DNA of 64,000 nucleotides from Gammaproteobacteria bacterium (GTDB lineage Bacteria > Pseudomonadota > Gammaproteobacteria > Tenderiales > Tenderiaceae). This document shows, piece after piece, positions 1-8,954 of this stretch. Position numbers and translations under genes: made by a program. Below the pieces are notes generated by a model. It was given only the letters and a program-made list of their open reading frames with translations. It ran no database searches and was not told where the DNA came from. Numbering within the stretch: the stretch's first letter is position 1; each line of letters starts with the position of its first letter. The stretch lies in the NCBI GenBank assembly GCA_021731365.1, contig JAKFXL010000049.1, forward strand, positions 1 to 64,000. Direction: 5' to 3'.

Positions 1-456
<456 letters not shown>

Positions 457-582
457 TATAACACCAAAGAGATTTGGCTTATATATTGAATAACTGATTG
501 ATTGTTTTAGATCTTAACGACGCTTTATGATATCATCCCCGAAATTGTTGTGGACGTCCTACGGGAGGTCCGCCGTAAGGTT

Positions 583-701
583 TGCCTGACGGCCATAGCA
601 AGTTGGAACCACCCGATCCCATCTCGAACTCGGAAGTGAAACGACTTAGCGCCGATGATAGTGTGGCAGCTGCCATGTGAAAGTAGGACACTGTCAGGCT
701 T
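583..701 (+). rRNA. rrf: 5S ribosomal RNA
   Basis: A 5S rRNA of about 119 nt. The 5' end TGCCTGAC pairs with GTCAGGC at the 3' end, and the internal segments GATCCCATCTCGAACTCGGA and GTGAAACG are the conserved loop B/C region. It is the last gene of the rRNA operon; no tRNA lies between it and the 23S. A strong intrinsic terminator follows directly. Confidence 0.96.
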
Positions 702-708
702 TAAATGC

Positions 709-740
709 AAAGCCCTTGTCATTGGACAAGGGCTTTTTTT
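709..740 (+). terminator. Terminator of the rRNA operon
   Basis: A perfect stem AAGCCCTTGTC / GACAAGGGCTT with an ATTG loop is followed by a run of T. It lies a few bases after the 5S rRNA and is a textbook rho-independent terminator. Confidence 0.93.
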
Positions 741-988
741 ATGCTTTGATATTGATGGGGTCTGTACACGGGGTTGGTGGCCATACATCTTTTTCTGGAT
801 GTTAACCCAATGTCGCTGAGGTTTAGTGTTTTTTCATGCTATTTCTGTGTTTCAAATAATAAACTTGTATTTTGAAGGGCTTCTCATTATTCCATGATAA
901 TGGTAATGTTATGTGGGGTTGATATTTTGGGTGTTGTTAATCTCATGTTGTTTTTGTTGACCAGACTAATATTGATTAGGAGATGATG

Positions 989-1090
989 ATGAAGGTTCAG
1001 AAAGTTGCGACACAAGATGATGGTTTGATCGTTACTGCTATTACGGTGGCGCTGATTGCGCTGTTGGTACTTGGCATGAGTATGGCGTAA
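989..1090 (+). CDS. Small single-pass membrane protein
   Basis: A 33-residue frame with a charged N-terminus (MKVQKVATQDD) and one hydrophobic segment covering residues 13-32, so it is predicted to be a single membrane span. Three in-frame ATG codons overlap at 983, 986 and 989; AGGAG at 978-982 has usable spacing only for the one at 989. A strong stem-loop terminator at 1122-1149 closes the transcript, so this is a self-contained transcription unit. No family is recognised and no function is proposed. The ribosome-binding site plus terminator make it likely to be real. Confidence 0.6.
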   Translation: MKVQKVATQDDGLIVTAITVALIALLVLGMSMA

Positions 1091-1121
1091 CCCGATAGTT
1101 AAAACTTGTGGTTGTGTTATA

Positions 1122-1149
1122 AAAGCCGGCTTTGATGCCGGCTTTTTAT
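1122..1149 (+). terminator. Terminator after the small membrane protein
   Basis: Stem AAAGCCGGC / GCCGGCTTT with a short TTTGAT loop and a following T-rich run. It ends the transcript of the 33-residue membrane protein and separates it from the M61 peptidase. Confidence 0.88.
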
Positions 1150-1218
1150 TTTCTGATGAATGTTGGTCTTGTATGTTAGATTTTTGGCTATGTCTGGTTT
1201 GTGAGTATTGAGGTTCTT

Positions 1219-3018
1219 ATGCATTACGTTATTCAACCGGTGAATTTATCTGCACATCTATATCTTGTGACGTGTGAGATTTATGAGCCTGATTTGGTCG
1301 GCCAGTTTTTTTCGTTACCGACCTGGATTCCGGGCAGTTATATGGTTCGTGAGTTTGCAAAAAATATTGTGACGATGAGCGCCAGTTGTGGTGGCGTAGC
1401 GGTTGAGTTGGTTAAGGTGGATAAGTCTACCTGGCGAGCCGCACCGTGTGCCGGGCCGTTGTTGTTGCGGTATGAGGTGTACGCGTGGGATTTGTCGGTG
1501 CGTACGGCTCATTTGGATATGACACATGGGTTTTTTAATGGCTCGAGTGTTTTTGTGGCAGTGCATGGCAAGGAAAATCACGCGTTGACGGTGGATATTT
1601 TGCCGCCTGCGGTAGGTGCAGAGGGCTGGCGGGTGGCGACGTCGATGCGTTTGGCTGGAGCTGAGTTGTATGGTTTTGGTCGGTATGGTGCTGATAATTA
1701 CGATGAGCTGATTGATCATCCCGTGGAGATGGGTACGTTCGTTTTGGCAACCTTTGAGGTGGCTGGAGTTCCTCATGATATTGCGGTAACAGGCCGTCAC
1801 AAGACGGATTTAGTCCGTTTGAGCGCTGACTTGAAGGTTATCTGTGAAGCTGAGGTTGCATTTTTTGGTGGGCTTCCTGATATTGACCGGTATCTTTTTT
1901 TGGTGATGGTGGTGGGGGATGGATATGGTGGCCTGGAGCACCGGGCATCGTGTAGTTTGCTGTGCAGCCGTCATGATCTGCCCGTATTGGGCAAGGTTGA
2001 GCAGTCGGAAGCGTATAGAGGTTTTTTGGGTTTGTGTAGCCATGAGTATTTTCACACCTGGAATGTGAAGCAGATTAAGCCGGCTGTTTTTATGCCGTAC
2101 GATTTGGCAAAAGAGGCGTATACGCGCCAGTTATGGGCATTTGAGGGGATCACCTCTTATTATGATGATCTGATTTTGTTGCGTAGTGGGCTGATCGACT
2201 CGAGTGATTATTTACAGCTGTTGGCCCAAGGTATGAGTCGGGTCTGGATGGGTGCGGGCCGCTTTAAGCAGTCTGTGGCGGAGTCGAGTTTTGATGCCTG
2301 GACCAAATTTTACCGACAGGATGAGAACTCTGTTAACGCTATTGTCAGTTATTACGCCAAAGGGAGTGTGATTGCGTTGGCATTGGATTTAACGATTCGT
2401 AAGGTGACGCAAAATAGTCGTTCTCTGGACGATGTAATGGTACGGTTATGGCGTGAGTATGGCCAAGCGGGCGTGGGGCTGATGGAAGGCGAGGTGGAGC
2501 GGATCGCTGCTGAAGTGGCGGGTGTGCCGCTGGATGATTTTTTTAACCGATATCTTTATGGTACGGATGATCAACCTATCGAAGAGTTATTGGCGCTGGT
2601 GGGTGTGAGGTTCTCTTTGAGGGCCGCACTGTCGCCGGACGATAAAGGTGGGCGTGCTGTTGGAAAGGGGCGTTTGTCGCCTCGTTTGGTGTTGGGGGCT
2701 AAAGGTGCTGCTGATCCGTTGGGGGTAAAGTTAGCTACCATTTTTAGTGGTGGTGCGGCTGAGGGGGCCGGGCTTGCGGCGGGCGATGTGATGGTTTCAT
2801 TGGACCAAATCAGGGTGACAAATAGCAACCTTGAGGTGATGTTGGAACAATATGAAGAGGGCGACAGGGTGATCGTGCACGCCTTTCGGCGTGATGAGCT
2901 GCTCTGTTTTGAACTCTGTTTGCAAGCAGCACCAATGGATAGGGTGGAGTTGAGTTTGCTGGAGGGTGTGGCTGCCAGTACGCTTGCATGGCGCAATAGC
3001 TGGATGGCAGGTAGTTGA
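1219..3018 (+). CDS. M61 family glycyl aminopeptidase-like metallopeptidase with PDZ domain
   Basis: A 599-residue zinc metallopeptidase of family M61. The N-terminal beta domain shows the family signature LPTWIPGSYMVREFAKNI. The active site is H275-E276-Y-F-H279 in the string SHEYFHTWNVKQIKP, and the third-ligand region FEGITSYYDD carries E309. A C-terminal PDZ domain lies around residues 490-575 (GGAAEGAGLAAGDVMVSLD). Family members release N-terminal glycine or alanine from peptides; the cellular substrate here is unknown. No signal peptide is visible, so a cytoplasmic location is likely. A GTG at 1201 would add six residues, but GAGG at 1210-1213 sits five bases before the ATG at 1219, which is preferred. 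The gene appears monocistronic. Confidence 0.93.
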   Translation: MHYVIQPVNLSAHLYLVTCEIYEPDLVGQFFSLPTWIPGSYMVREFAKNIVTMSASCGGVAVELVKVDKSTWRAAPCAGPLLLRYEVYAWDLSVRTAHLDMTHGFFNGSSVFVAVHGKENHALTVDILPPAVGAEGWRVATSMRLAGAELYGFGRYGADNYDELIDHPVEMGTFVLATFEVAGVPHDIAVTGRHKTDLVRLSADLKVICEAEVAFFGGLPDIDRYLFLVMVVGDGYGGLEHRASCSLLCSRHDLPVLGKVEQSEAYRGFLGLCSHEYFHTWNVKQIKPAVFMPYDLAKEAYTRQLWAFEGITSYYDDLILLRSGLIDSSDYLQLLAQGMSRVWMGAGRFKQSVAESSFDAWTKFYRQDENSVNAIVSYYAKGSVIALALDLTIRKVTQNSRSLDDVMVRLWREYGQAGVGLMEGEVERIAAEVAGVPLDDFFNRYLYGTDDQPIEELLALVGVRFSLRAALSPDDKGGRAVGKGRLSPRLVLGAKGAADPLGVKLATIFSGGAAEGAGLAAGDVMVSLDQIRVTNSNLEVMLEQYEEGDRVIVHAFRRDELLCFELCLQAAPMDRVELSLLEGVAASTLAWRNSWMAGS

Positions 3019-3210
3019 TATTTTTAGGTGGAGAGCTATCAGGTGTTTTGTAAATATATAACACATTGTAATGGCTCACATATTTTGTAGTTCGGATTGG
3101 TTTGTCTGAGCTGCCGCTGGTTGCTTTTGTTGCTGAAAGTCGGTAGTGTATAGCGTCAGTTTTAGAATTAGTCTAGTCACTGCTTTATTCCACAATGAGG
3201 GAGATTTTAT

Positions 3211-3813
3211 ATGAGCGTACTTGTAGGACGTCCTGCACCTGACTTTACCGCTGCCGCTGTGATGCCTGATGGCGTAATTAACGAAAACTTCAAACTTTCA
3301 GACCTGAAGGGACGTTACGTTGTACTGTTCTTCTGGCCGCTGGATTTTACCTTTGTCTGCCCGTCTGAAATTATTGCCCATGACCATCGTGTTGCGGAGT
3401 TGAAGAAGCGTGGTGTTGATGTGGTGGGTGTTTCAATTGACTCGCAGTTTACTCACTTTGCCTGGCGCGAGACCCCGATTAACAAAGGGGGCATTGGGCG
3501 TGTACAGTTCCCAATGGTTGCTGATGTGAAGCATGAGATTCAGGAAGCTTATGACGTTGTTCACCCTGAAGCGGGTGTTGCTTTGCGCGCCTCTTTCCTG
3601 ATTGATAAAGAGGGTGTGGTTCAGTCTCAAACCGTTAACAACCTGCCGTTGGGTCGGAATGTTGATGAGATGGTGCGTCTGGTTGATGCATTGCAGTTTA
3701 CCGAAGAGCATGGTGAAGTCTGCCCTGCCGGTTGGAAGCCAGGTGATGTTGGCATGAAGCCAACCACCGAAGGTGTGGCTGATTACCTGGGCAAACACGC
3801 TCAGACACTGTAA
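3211..3813 (+). CDS. Typical 2-Cys peroxiredoxin (AhpC/Prx1 type)
   Basis: A 200-residue thiol peroxidase that reduces hydrogen peroxide and organic peroxides. The peroxidatic cysteine is C50 in FTFVCPSE and the resolving cysteine is C171 in GEVCPAGW, so this is a typical 2-Cys enzyme working as a dimer. GGIG near residue 90 resembles the GGLG motif of overoxidation-sensitive Prx proteins, but the partner YF motif at the C-terminus is not evident (ADYLGKHAQTL). GAGGGAG precedes the ATG by a good distance. The gene stands alone with its own terminator. No reductase is adjacent, so thioredoxin or an unlinked AhpF-like protein would have to recycle it. Confidence 0.95.
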   Translation: MSVLVGRPAPDFTAAAVMPDGVINENFKLSDLKGRYVVLFFWPLDFTFVCPSEIIAHDHRVAELKKRGVDVVGVSIDSQFTHFAWRETPINKGGIGRVQFPMVADVKHEIQEAYDVVHPEAGVALRASFLIDKEGVVQSQTVNNLPLGRNVDEMVRLVDALQFTEEHGEVCPAGWKPGDVGMKPTTEGVADYLGKHAQTL

Positions 3814-3834
3814 GCAATAACACTTGTCGATAAA

Positions 3835-3870
3835 ACCAGGGGCTGCCATGTGCGGCCCCTGGTTTTTTTA
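3835..3870 (+). terminator. Terminator after peroxiredoxin
   Basis: Stem CCAGGGGCTGC / GCGGCCCCTGG with a short loop, followed by seven T. It lies 22 bases past the peroxiredoxin stop codon and is a clear intrinsic terminator. Confidence 0.92.
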
Positions 3871-3918
3871 TGGGGGGTATATTAGTCAGTTGTGGTATAG
3901 CCCTGTTAATATTGGGCC

Positions 3919-4890
3919 ATGTCTGTAAAGTTCACATTGCTCACTATTTTGGCTGATGGCTGTTTTCACTCCGGTGAGGCGCTAGGGGCGACACTGGGTG
4001 TTAGTCGTACAACGATCTGGAAACATATTCGGGCGTTGCGGTCATTGGGGATTGAGTGTCATTCGGTGAGTGGTAAGGGGTATCGTCTGGCCGCCCCGGT
4101 TGAGTTGCTTGATGGGCCAGCAATAGATGCTGCGATGGGTGACTCTAGTCGTAAGTTGCTGTCAGCACTGGAGTTACATTCGGAGATAGGTTCGACCAAT
4201 CGATATCTGATGGAGCGGTTGGGCGCATTGAGTAGTGGCCACGCCTGTCTTGCTGAGCGGCAGCTGGCTGGGCGCGGTAGACGCGGCCGGGAGTGGGTTT
4301 CGCCCTTTGCCCGTAACATTTACCTATCACTCTATTGGCGGTTTGAGATGAATCCCGCGGCACTTTCCGGTTTGGGATTGGCGGTTGGGGTGGGGCTGAT
4401 TCGCGCACTACAAGCGTTGGGGGTTGAGGGGGCGGCGCTCAAATGGCCGAATGATGTGCTGCTGCAGGGGCGTAAGTTGGCAGGCATTCTTCTGGAAATG
4501 AGTGGGGAGAGCAGTGGCCCCTACCATGTTGTGATTGGCGTAGGTATGAATGTCAACATGGCTGATGATGAGGCTGTGATTGATCAACCGTGGATTGCAA
4601 TTAACCAGACGCTAGCTCGGCCGCTGTCCCGCAATCAGATTGTGGGCGTTGTATTGCACCACCTGCTGTTGGTGATTCAGGCGTTTCAGAGTGGTGGATT
4701 GGAGCAGTTTATGGAGGAATGGCAGCAGGCAGATCTGTATGCAGGGCAGTCAGTGGCGATACAGATAGGGGGTGATATGGTGGTGGGTGAATCCCAGGGA
4801 ATAGATGCCAGTGGTGCGATTGTTGTGAAGGTGGATGGCGTGATGCGGCGCTTTCATTCAGGTGACATTAGCCTGCGGCGAGCGCTCTAA
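3919..4890 (+). CDS. birA: Biotin ligase and biotin operon repressor BirA
   Basis: A 323-residue bifunctional protein. The N-terminal winged helix (about residues 1-60, with GATLGVSRTTIWKHIRAL as the recognition part) represses biotin genes. The central domain makes biotinyl-AMP and transfers biotin to the carrier protein of acetyl-CoA carboxylase. The nucleotide/biotin loop GRGRRGR is at residues 118-124 and the catalytic KWPND at 175-179; a C-terminal SH3-like domain ends the protein. The length is normal for the repressor form. It is followed after four bases by coaX, the usual birA-coaX pair of gammaproteobacteria. The start has no strong ribosome-binding site. Confidence 0.95.
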   Translation: MSVKFTLLTILADGCFHSGEALGATLGVSRTTIWKHIRALRSLGIECHSVSGKGYRLAAPVELLDGPAIDAAMGDSSRKLLSALELHSEIGSTNRYLMERLGALSSGHACLAERQLAGRGRRGREWVSPFARNIYLSLYWRFEMNPAALSGLGLAVGVGLIRALQALGVEGAALKWPNDVLLQGRKLAGILLEMSGESSGPYHVVIGVGMNVNMADDEAVIDQPWIAINQTLARPLSRNQIVGVVLHHLLLVIQAFQSGGLEQFMEEWQQADLYAGQSVAIQIGGDMVVGESQGIDASGAIVVKVDGVMRRFHSGDISLRRAL

Positions 4891-4894
4891 CTTC

Positions 4895-5641
4895 ATGAAT
4901 CTGTTATTGGACATTGGTAACAGTCGCCTTAAATGGGCGTACAGTGATGGTCTACATTTAACTCATCATGGTGCTGTGGTTCGTGATGATCAGCTGTTTT
5001 TGATGCTATCGGAGTTGTGGCAGGTACTGCCAAAGCCCCAAACTATTGTGGCCGCAAATGTGGTGGGCGATGAGTTTGCACAGCAGTTGAACAGCTTTAT
5101 ATACGGACTATGGTCGTTAAGTGTCGAGTATGCGGCGGTTAAGCAGAGGAGCCTGGGGCTGGTGGTTGCCTATTCGCAACCGGAACTATTTGGGGTTGAT
5201 CGATGGTTGGCATTGATTGCGGCGCGCCATCTATATAAAGGTGCTGTTTGTGTCATCGGCTGTGGCACAGCAGTCACTATTGATGTGGTCGATGAGTCAG
5301 GCATACACCTGGGCGGTGTGATTGCACCAGGAACAGGGTTGATGCAGCAGGCGTTACTCTCCCGCACGGAGGGTGTACGTCGTGGTGTGGCGGTCAGCAG
5401 TAAAACAGTTCCCAGGATATTGGGGCGTAATACACAAAGTGGTGTTGAGTATGGCGCACTGTATGCGGTTGCCGGGCTTATTATCCATACATATGAAAAG
5501 GTTAAGATTGAGCTAAATACGCCGTTAACTCCTATCATCACTGGCGGGGATGCCGATAGGATTTTAGGCGAGATTGGAGGTGGGTATCACCATTCACCGT
5601 ATCTTGTATTACATGGATTGCAACTATTGTTTGGACGTTAG
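4895..5641 (+). CDS. coaX: Type III pantothenate kinase CoaX
   Basis: A 248-residue kinase of the ASKHA fold that phosphorylates pantothenate, the first step of coenzyme A synthesis. Visible motifs are the phosphate-binding DIGNSRLKW near the N-terminus, GVDRWLALIAA, IGCGTAVTIDVV and GGVIAPGTGLM, all typical of type III enzymes. The frame stays open upstream into birA, but the ATG at 4895 places DIGNS at the normal distance from the start. It sits between birA and the SPOR gene with gaps of four and six bases, so co-transcription is likely. Confidence 0.95.
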   Translation: MNLLLDIGNSRLKWAYSDGLHLTHHGAVVRDDQLFLMLSELWQVLPKPQTIVAANVVGDEFAQQLNSFIYGLWSLSVEYAAVKQRSLGLVVAYSQPELFGVDRWLALIAARHLYKGAVCVIGCGTAVTIDVVDESGIHLGGVIAPGTGLMQQALLSRTEGVRRGVAVSSKTVPRILGRNTQSGVEYGALYAVAGLIIHTYEKVKIELNTPLTPIITGGDADRILGEIGGGYHHSPYLVLHGLQLLFGR

Positions 5642-5647
5642 TCGTAG

Positions 5648-6373
5648 ATGAGATGGATCGTAATAACGTTGATTGTGATTAACGTTGCCTACTTTGTCTG
5701 GCAGCAACCATTTATGGTGGAGTCAACAGCCCCCGCATCACCCATAAACATGTCCAGTAAACCGTTACGGCTTGCTTCGGAACTTGTAACGCTCGCCCCG
5801 GAATCCCCAGAGCCAGATGTTTCGTCACCACCGGAGAGTGCAAAACCATCACCGGAAGAAATAGTAGTGGCACCTGTGCCCGTTGAGGCCAAAACCCCCA
5901 GTATAAAAATCTGTTACAGCGTGGGGCCAATCTCATTGATGAGTGATGTGAGCAGCATCTCCAAAATGTTTGAAAAAGTAGAAGGGATAGAGACACAGCA
6001 ACGCGCTGCCGCAGAGAGGAGTCAGGCGGGCTATTGGGTTTACGTGCCACCCTTTGATACATTGTCTGCAGCGCGCGCGGTATTGCGCGATTTGCAGAAC
6101 CGCAATATTCGGGATGTATTGGTTATTTCGGAAGGGGCAAAGGCCAACTCAATCTCGGCGGGTGTTTATAACGTTGAGTCTCAAGCAGAAGAGCGGCGTG
6201 ACTCAATTCGTGCTTATGGTTATAAAGCAGATATTGAAGCACTGTTCCGTACACAGCCCCAATACTGGCTTGATGTTGAGTTGACTAACCAGCAGACAAT
6301 ACCAACCAATCTATGGAACCAGGTTGTAAAGAGATTTCCTGGCACAAAACGGACAAAACGCACGTGCGAATAG
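5648..6373 (+). CDS. SPOR-domain membrane protein
   Basis: A 241-residue protein with an N-terminal membrane anchor (residues 3-20), a proline/serine/glutamate-rich periplasmic linker (about 30-90) and a C-terminal SPOR-like repeat region (about 100-185, including GYWVYVPPF and AARAVLRDLQNRNI). SPOR domains bind denuded glycan strands of septal peptidoglycan. Location downstream of birA-coaX and ahead of a tRNA is common in gammaproteobacteria. The family is clear; the precise cell-division role is inference. Confidence 0.82.
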   Translation: MRWIVITLIVINVAYFVWQQPFMVESTAPASPINMSSKPLRLASELVTLAPESPEPDVSSPPESAKPSPEEIVVAPVPVEAKTPSIKICYSVGPISLMSDVSSISKMFEKVEGIETQQRAAAERSQAGYWVYVPPFDTLSAARAVLRDLQNRNIRDVLVISEGAKANSISAGVYNVESQAEERRDSIRAYGYKADIEALFRTQPQYWLDVELTNQQTIPTNLWNQVVKRFPGTKRTKRTCE

Positions 6374-6415
6374 TGGCATTCACCATGTCAGGTGTGTATA
6401 ATTCGCCGCTGTGGT

Positions 6416-6491
6416 GCTGGCGTAGCTCAGCTGGTAGAGCAGCTGATTTGTAATCAGCCGGTCGTCTGTTCGAATCAGATCGCCAGCTCCA
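6416..6491 (+). tRNA. tRNA-Thr (TGT)
   Basis: A 76-nt tRNA with an encoded CCA. The acceptor stem GCTGGCG pairs with CGCCAGC; the anticodon stem-loop CTGATTTGTAATCAG gives anticodon TGT, for threonine ACA codons. The T-loop is TTCGAATC. Its 3' part from 6443 is duplicated at 16917-16970, so this gene is the attachment site of the filamentous prophage. The prophage supplies the present 3' half; one base in the variable region (6461) differs from the displaced copy. Confidence 0.97.
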
Positions 6492-6496
6492 CTAAT
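6443..6496. repeat. attL, prophage attachment repeat in tRNA-Thr
   Basis: A 54-bp direct repeat shared with 16917-16970. The two copies match at 53 of 54 positions; the mismatch is G at 6461 against A at 16935. It starts in the anticodon stem of tRNA-Thr and runs five bases past the CCA end. The convergent integrase gene ends 31 bases inside this edge, which is the usual position. Confidence 0.93.
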
Positions 6497-6526
6497 ATCA
6501 ATAAGTTACGTCCCCCTCCTTGAATC

Positions 6527-7539
6527 TCAATCTTCTGTAACTCCACTATTGTCAACAATGTGTCGACGGGTAACAGGGTTAAGCTCGATCACTTCCTGTA
6601 AATGACCTGGCGCTAGATGTGCGTATCTCATTGTTACATTCAACGTGCTATGCCTAAGTATCCTCTGTAATAACAATATACTTCCACCCTTGATCATAAA
6701 ATGGCTGGCAAAGGTATGCGCAAAACATGGGAGAGTTGGCCACCAGGAAGCTCTAAACCGGCACGAGTAACGGCATTCCTGAAAGCTGCATAGCACCCCA
6801 CAAAGAGGCGTCCTGTTTCCTTTGTCTTAAGGTAGTTAGCAAGATCTTGTTGAAGTGGGATTGAGCGATTGCGACCACTCTTGGTATCGGTATAGGTGAC
6901 CAGAGGAGGGGTGATGGTTAAAAACTCAGCACGTAAACATTCAGCTTCAGACCATCTGGCACCTGTAGCAAGGGCCAATAGTGTCACTCGATAGGCATCG
7001 CTTTTTTTTGATTCCCTAAGCGCCGATAACAGGTCATCTATCTGGGAGCCTGAAAGGTACGTTAGTTCTGTTTGAGACACCGAGAATTGGCGAACTGTTA
7101 ATACCGGGTTTTCATGGTGCCAATGACCTAGCCGCTTTAACTCGTTAAACATGGCACGAAGATAGGCGTGTTCACGGTTGACAGAGTTGAGTGAGACGCC
7201 TTTGGTAATTCGCTGGGAACGGTAATCGGTGAAGAGCTTGGCGGTCAGTTTGTCGGCTGTTGGGTTGCCTATGCCTTCACAGAGATATTTTAGAGAGCGG
7301 TATTGATCGGAGCGGAGTTGCTGGCCATGGAGCTGATACCATATCTCAATTAGCTCTAAGAGCTTGCGGGTATCCCGGCGCGTGGGTTGCCAATCCGGAT
7401 TCTCTCTAACCTGATTCTCTACCCAGCTTTTCCACTGTAGGGCATCGGGTTTTGCTTTAAAGCTTTTCCTGAAACGGTTTGATCCCCTTCCACCTGGCTG
7501 TATATCAACCAGCCATTTACCACCTTTTTTGGTGATCAT
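6527..7539 (-). pseudogene. Tyrosine recombinase integrase, frameshifted
   Basis: A phage integrase of the P2-like tyrosine recombinase group that would catalyse att site recombination. The N-terminal SAM-like core-binding domain covers about residues 60-150. Catalytic Arg195 lies in ATGARWSEAE, and His271-V-L-Arg274 forms the second motif. Immediately after Arg274, near 6718-6721, one base is missing: the first frame ends in IPLPAIL, while the next frame continues HTFASHFMIKGG and carries the last two motifs, RHSTL and the tyrosine of MRYAHL. Both parts are well preserved, so the lesion is recent, a sequencing error, or less likely a recoding site; no slippery heptamer is apparent. It ends 31 bases from attL and starts two bases after the replication gene. 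Confidence 0.88.
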
Positions 7540-7541
7540 GG

Positions 7542-8813
7542 TTAAGCGGCAATACCTTGTAACCGTCTGATGTTCAGTGCCTTGTCTATGAGTTCATAGA
7601 TTTGATCGACACCATTCATCTTTCTGTAAAAGTAATCTACGAGATCTTGCCAAATGCCGGAGGCTTTGAGGCAATCATAGGCCTGTTTGGTGGTGAATTT
7701 GTTCCGGGCATAGATTGAAAGCATGTTGCCCAGGGCGAGGAGGAGGTTCTTTTCATTGCCAAAGCCCGGTTGTTTTTTGGCTCGTTTGTAGAGAATGCCG
7801 GTAGCGGGTTGATAGACGTTTACATCTTCGCTGATGAGTTGCCAGAATGGATCAATGTAGGTGCGGGTTGAGTCTAGACGGTATGAATCAAGCCCTTTTT
7901 GCCAAAGGCCAGTAAGGTGAGGCGCTACCTGTTTAAACGAGAGTAGTGATTGATTGGTGCCTAGGCCAATCTCCTGAATCACTGACTGGTGGAAACGAAG
8001 CTCCAGACGCCATACAGCTTGATCAGGTTGAAATGCCGTTTCAGGTGATAGTTCGCCACCGCTTGAACGCTCCCAGACATTTGACCAAAAGTGATATTTA
8101 TCACGCTTTTTGGCTTCCGTATCTTTGCGGTACATGGCGAACTGTAGCGCCGAGGCAGTACCAAAGAGGAAAGATTCCCGGTTGCCGTAAATGGCTGATA
8201 TTTCAGAAACATTTTCAAATTCAACACTATCCAGCCCTTCAAAACTTACTTTTCTTTTTGAGCGGCAAACAAAGCGCTTTTCAAAGTCTGCTGGCGGTTC
8301 CCAGCCTTGGAGATCAAGTGCAAGGTGTGTGGCGACCCCTGAATGTCTTGGCGACTCCAGTAGAAGGAACGAAAGACGGTCTAGTTCATCCTGAATCTCA
8401 TCCACCGAACGACGATCAATGAAGTGGGGAGAAACTTCTATCTTGAGGTGGGAACCTTCTTTATCGGGTTCAGCATAGCGGGAGCCAAAGAAGCAAATCA
8501 GACCTAAAGCGGAGTTCTGGAGGCGGTAACGATAGCCAGAGGCACCACCAGAACCTAGCAGCCATTGAGCATCACCGAGTTCGATTATCTCTTTAAAGCC
8601 GTTGTCGTACTTATCCTTGATGTGGTCGAAAACATCAGGCTGACAAGTGCCGGTATATAACTGCCTGATGGTATCCACACCCAGCCGGAGTAGGCGAACA
8701 GAGGCCAGATTCTGCTGACCAAGAGGAGATATAAAAACTCTACCCCGTTCATCGGTGGTGCCTTCGGTGAATGACTCAAGTGAGTAACGATCCCAGTGTT
8801 TTCTTGTTGCCAT
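7542..8813 (-). CDS. Inovirus replication initiation protein (pII/RstA-like)
   Basis: A 423-residue protein in the position of the rolling-circle replication initiator of filamentous phages, which nicks the double-stranded form at the plus-strand origin. It lacks a signal peptide or membrane segments. Stretches such as GASGYRYRLQNSALGLICFF and HLKIEVSPHFI resemble initiators of Neisseria and Pseudomonas-type filamentous phages, as does the conserved region around LRLGVDTIRQLYTG near the N-terminus. I do not see an unambiguous HUH motif, so the nicking residues are not assigned. It begins just downstream, in transcription sense, of two strong hairpins that may be its target, and is followed by integrase. 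Confidence 0.78.
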   Translation of the reverse strand: MATRKHWDRYSLESFTEGTTDERGRVFISPLGQQNLASVRLLRLGVDTIRQLYTGTCQPDVFDHIKDKYDNGFKEIIELGDAQWLLGSGGASGYRYRLQNSALGLICFFGSRYAEPDKEGSHLKIEVSPHFIDRRSVDEIQDELDRLSFLLLESPRHSGVATHLALDLQGWEPPADFEKRFVCRSKRKVSFEGLDSVEFENVSEISAIYGNRESFLFGTASALQFAMYRKDTEAKKRDKYHFWSNVWERSSGGELSPETAFQPDQAVWRLELRFHQSVIQEIGLGTNQSLLSFKQVAPHLTGLWQKGLDSYRLDSTRTYIDPFWQLISEDVNVYQPATGILYKRAKKQPGFGNEKNLLLALGNMLSIYARNKFTTKQAYDCLKASGIWQDLVDYFYRKMNGVDQIYELIDKALNIRRLQGIAA

Positions 8814-8879
8814 GATATTTCCCCTGAATGTCTTATTGTTGAATATTGTGGTGAAACGGTGCTTCTCGATGTCGTTCTG

Positions 8880-8954
8880 TCAGACGTGTTACAGGCCCGT
8901 CTGATGGGCGGCAGTTGATGCCGTGGGCGCTACGCGCCAGCCGGATCAACTGCC
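8880..8954. other. Two adjacent hairpins, candidate phage replication origin
   Basis: The gap between zot and the replication gene holds two inverted repeats. The first has arms TCAGACG (8880-8886) and CGTCTGA (8898-8904). The second has outer arms GGCAGTTGAT (8910-8919) and ATCAACTGCC (8945-8954), with inner pairs CCG/CGG and GGCGC/GCGCC around a TAC loop. The second arm overlaps the zot stop codon. In filamentous phages the packaging signal and plus-strand origin lie in the corresponding intergenic region, so this is the best origin candidate. The role is inferred. Confidence 0.6.
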
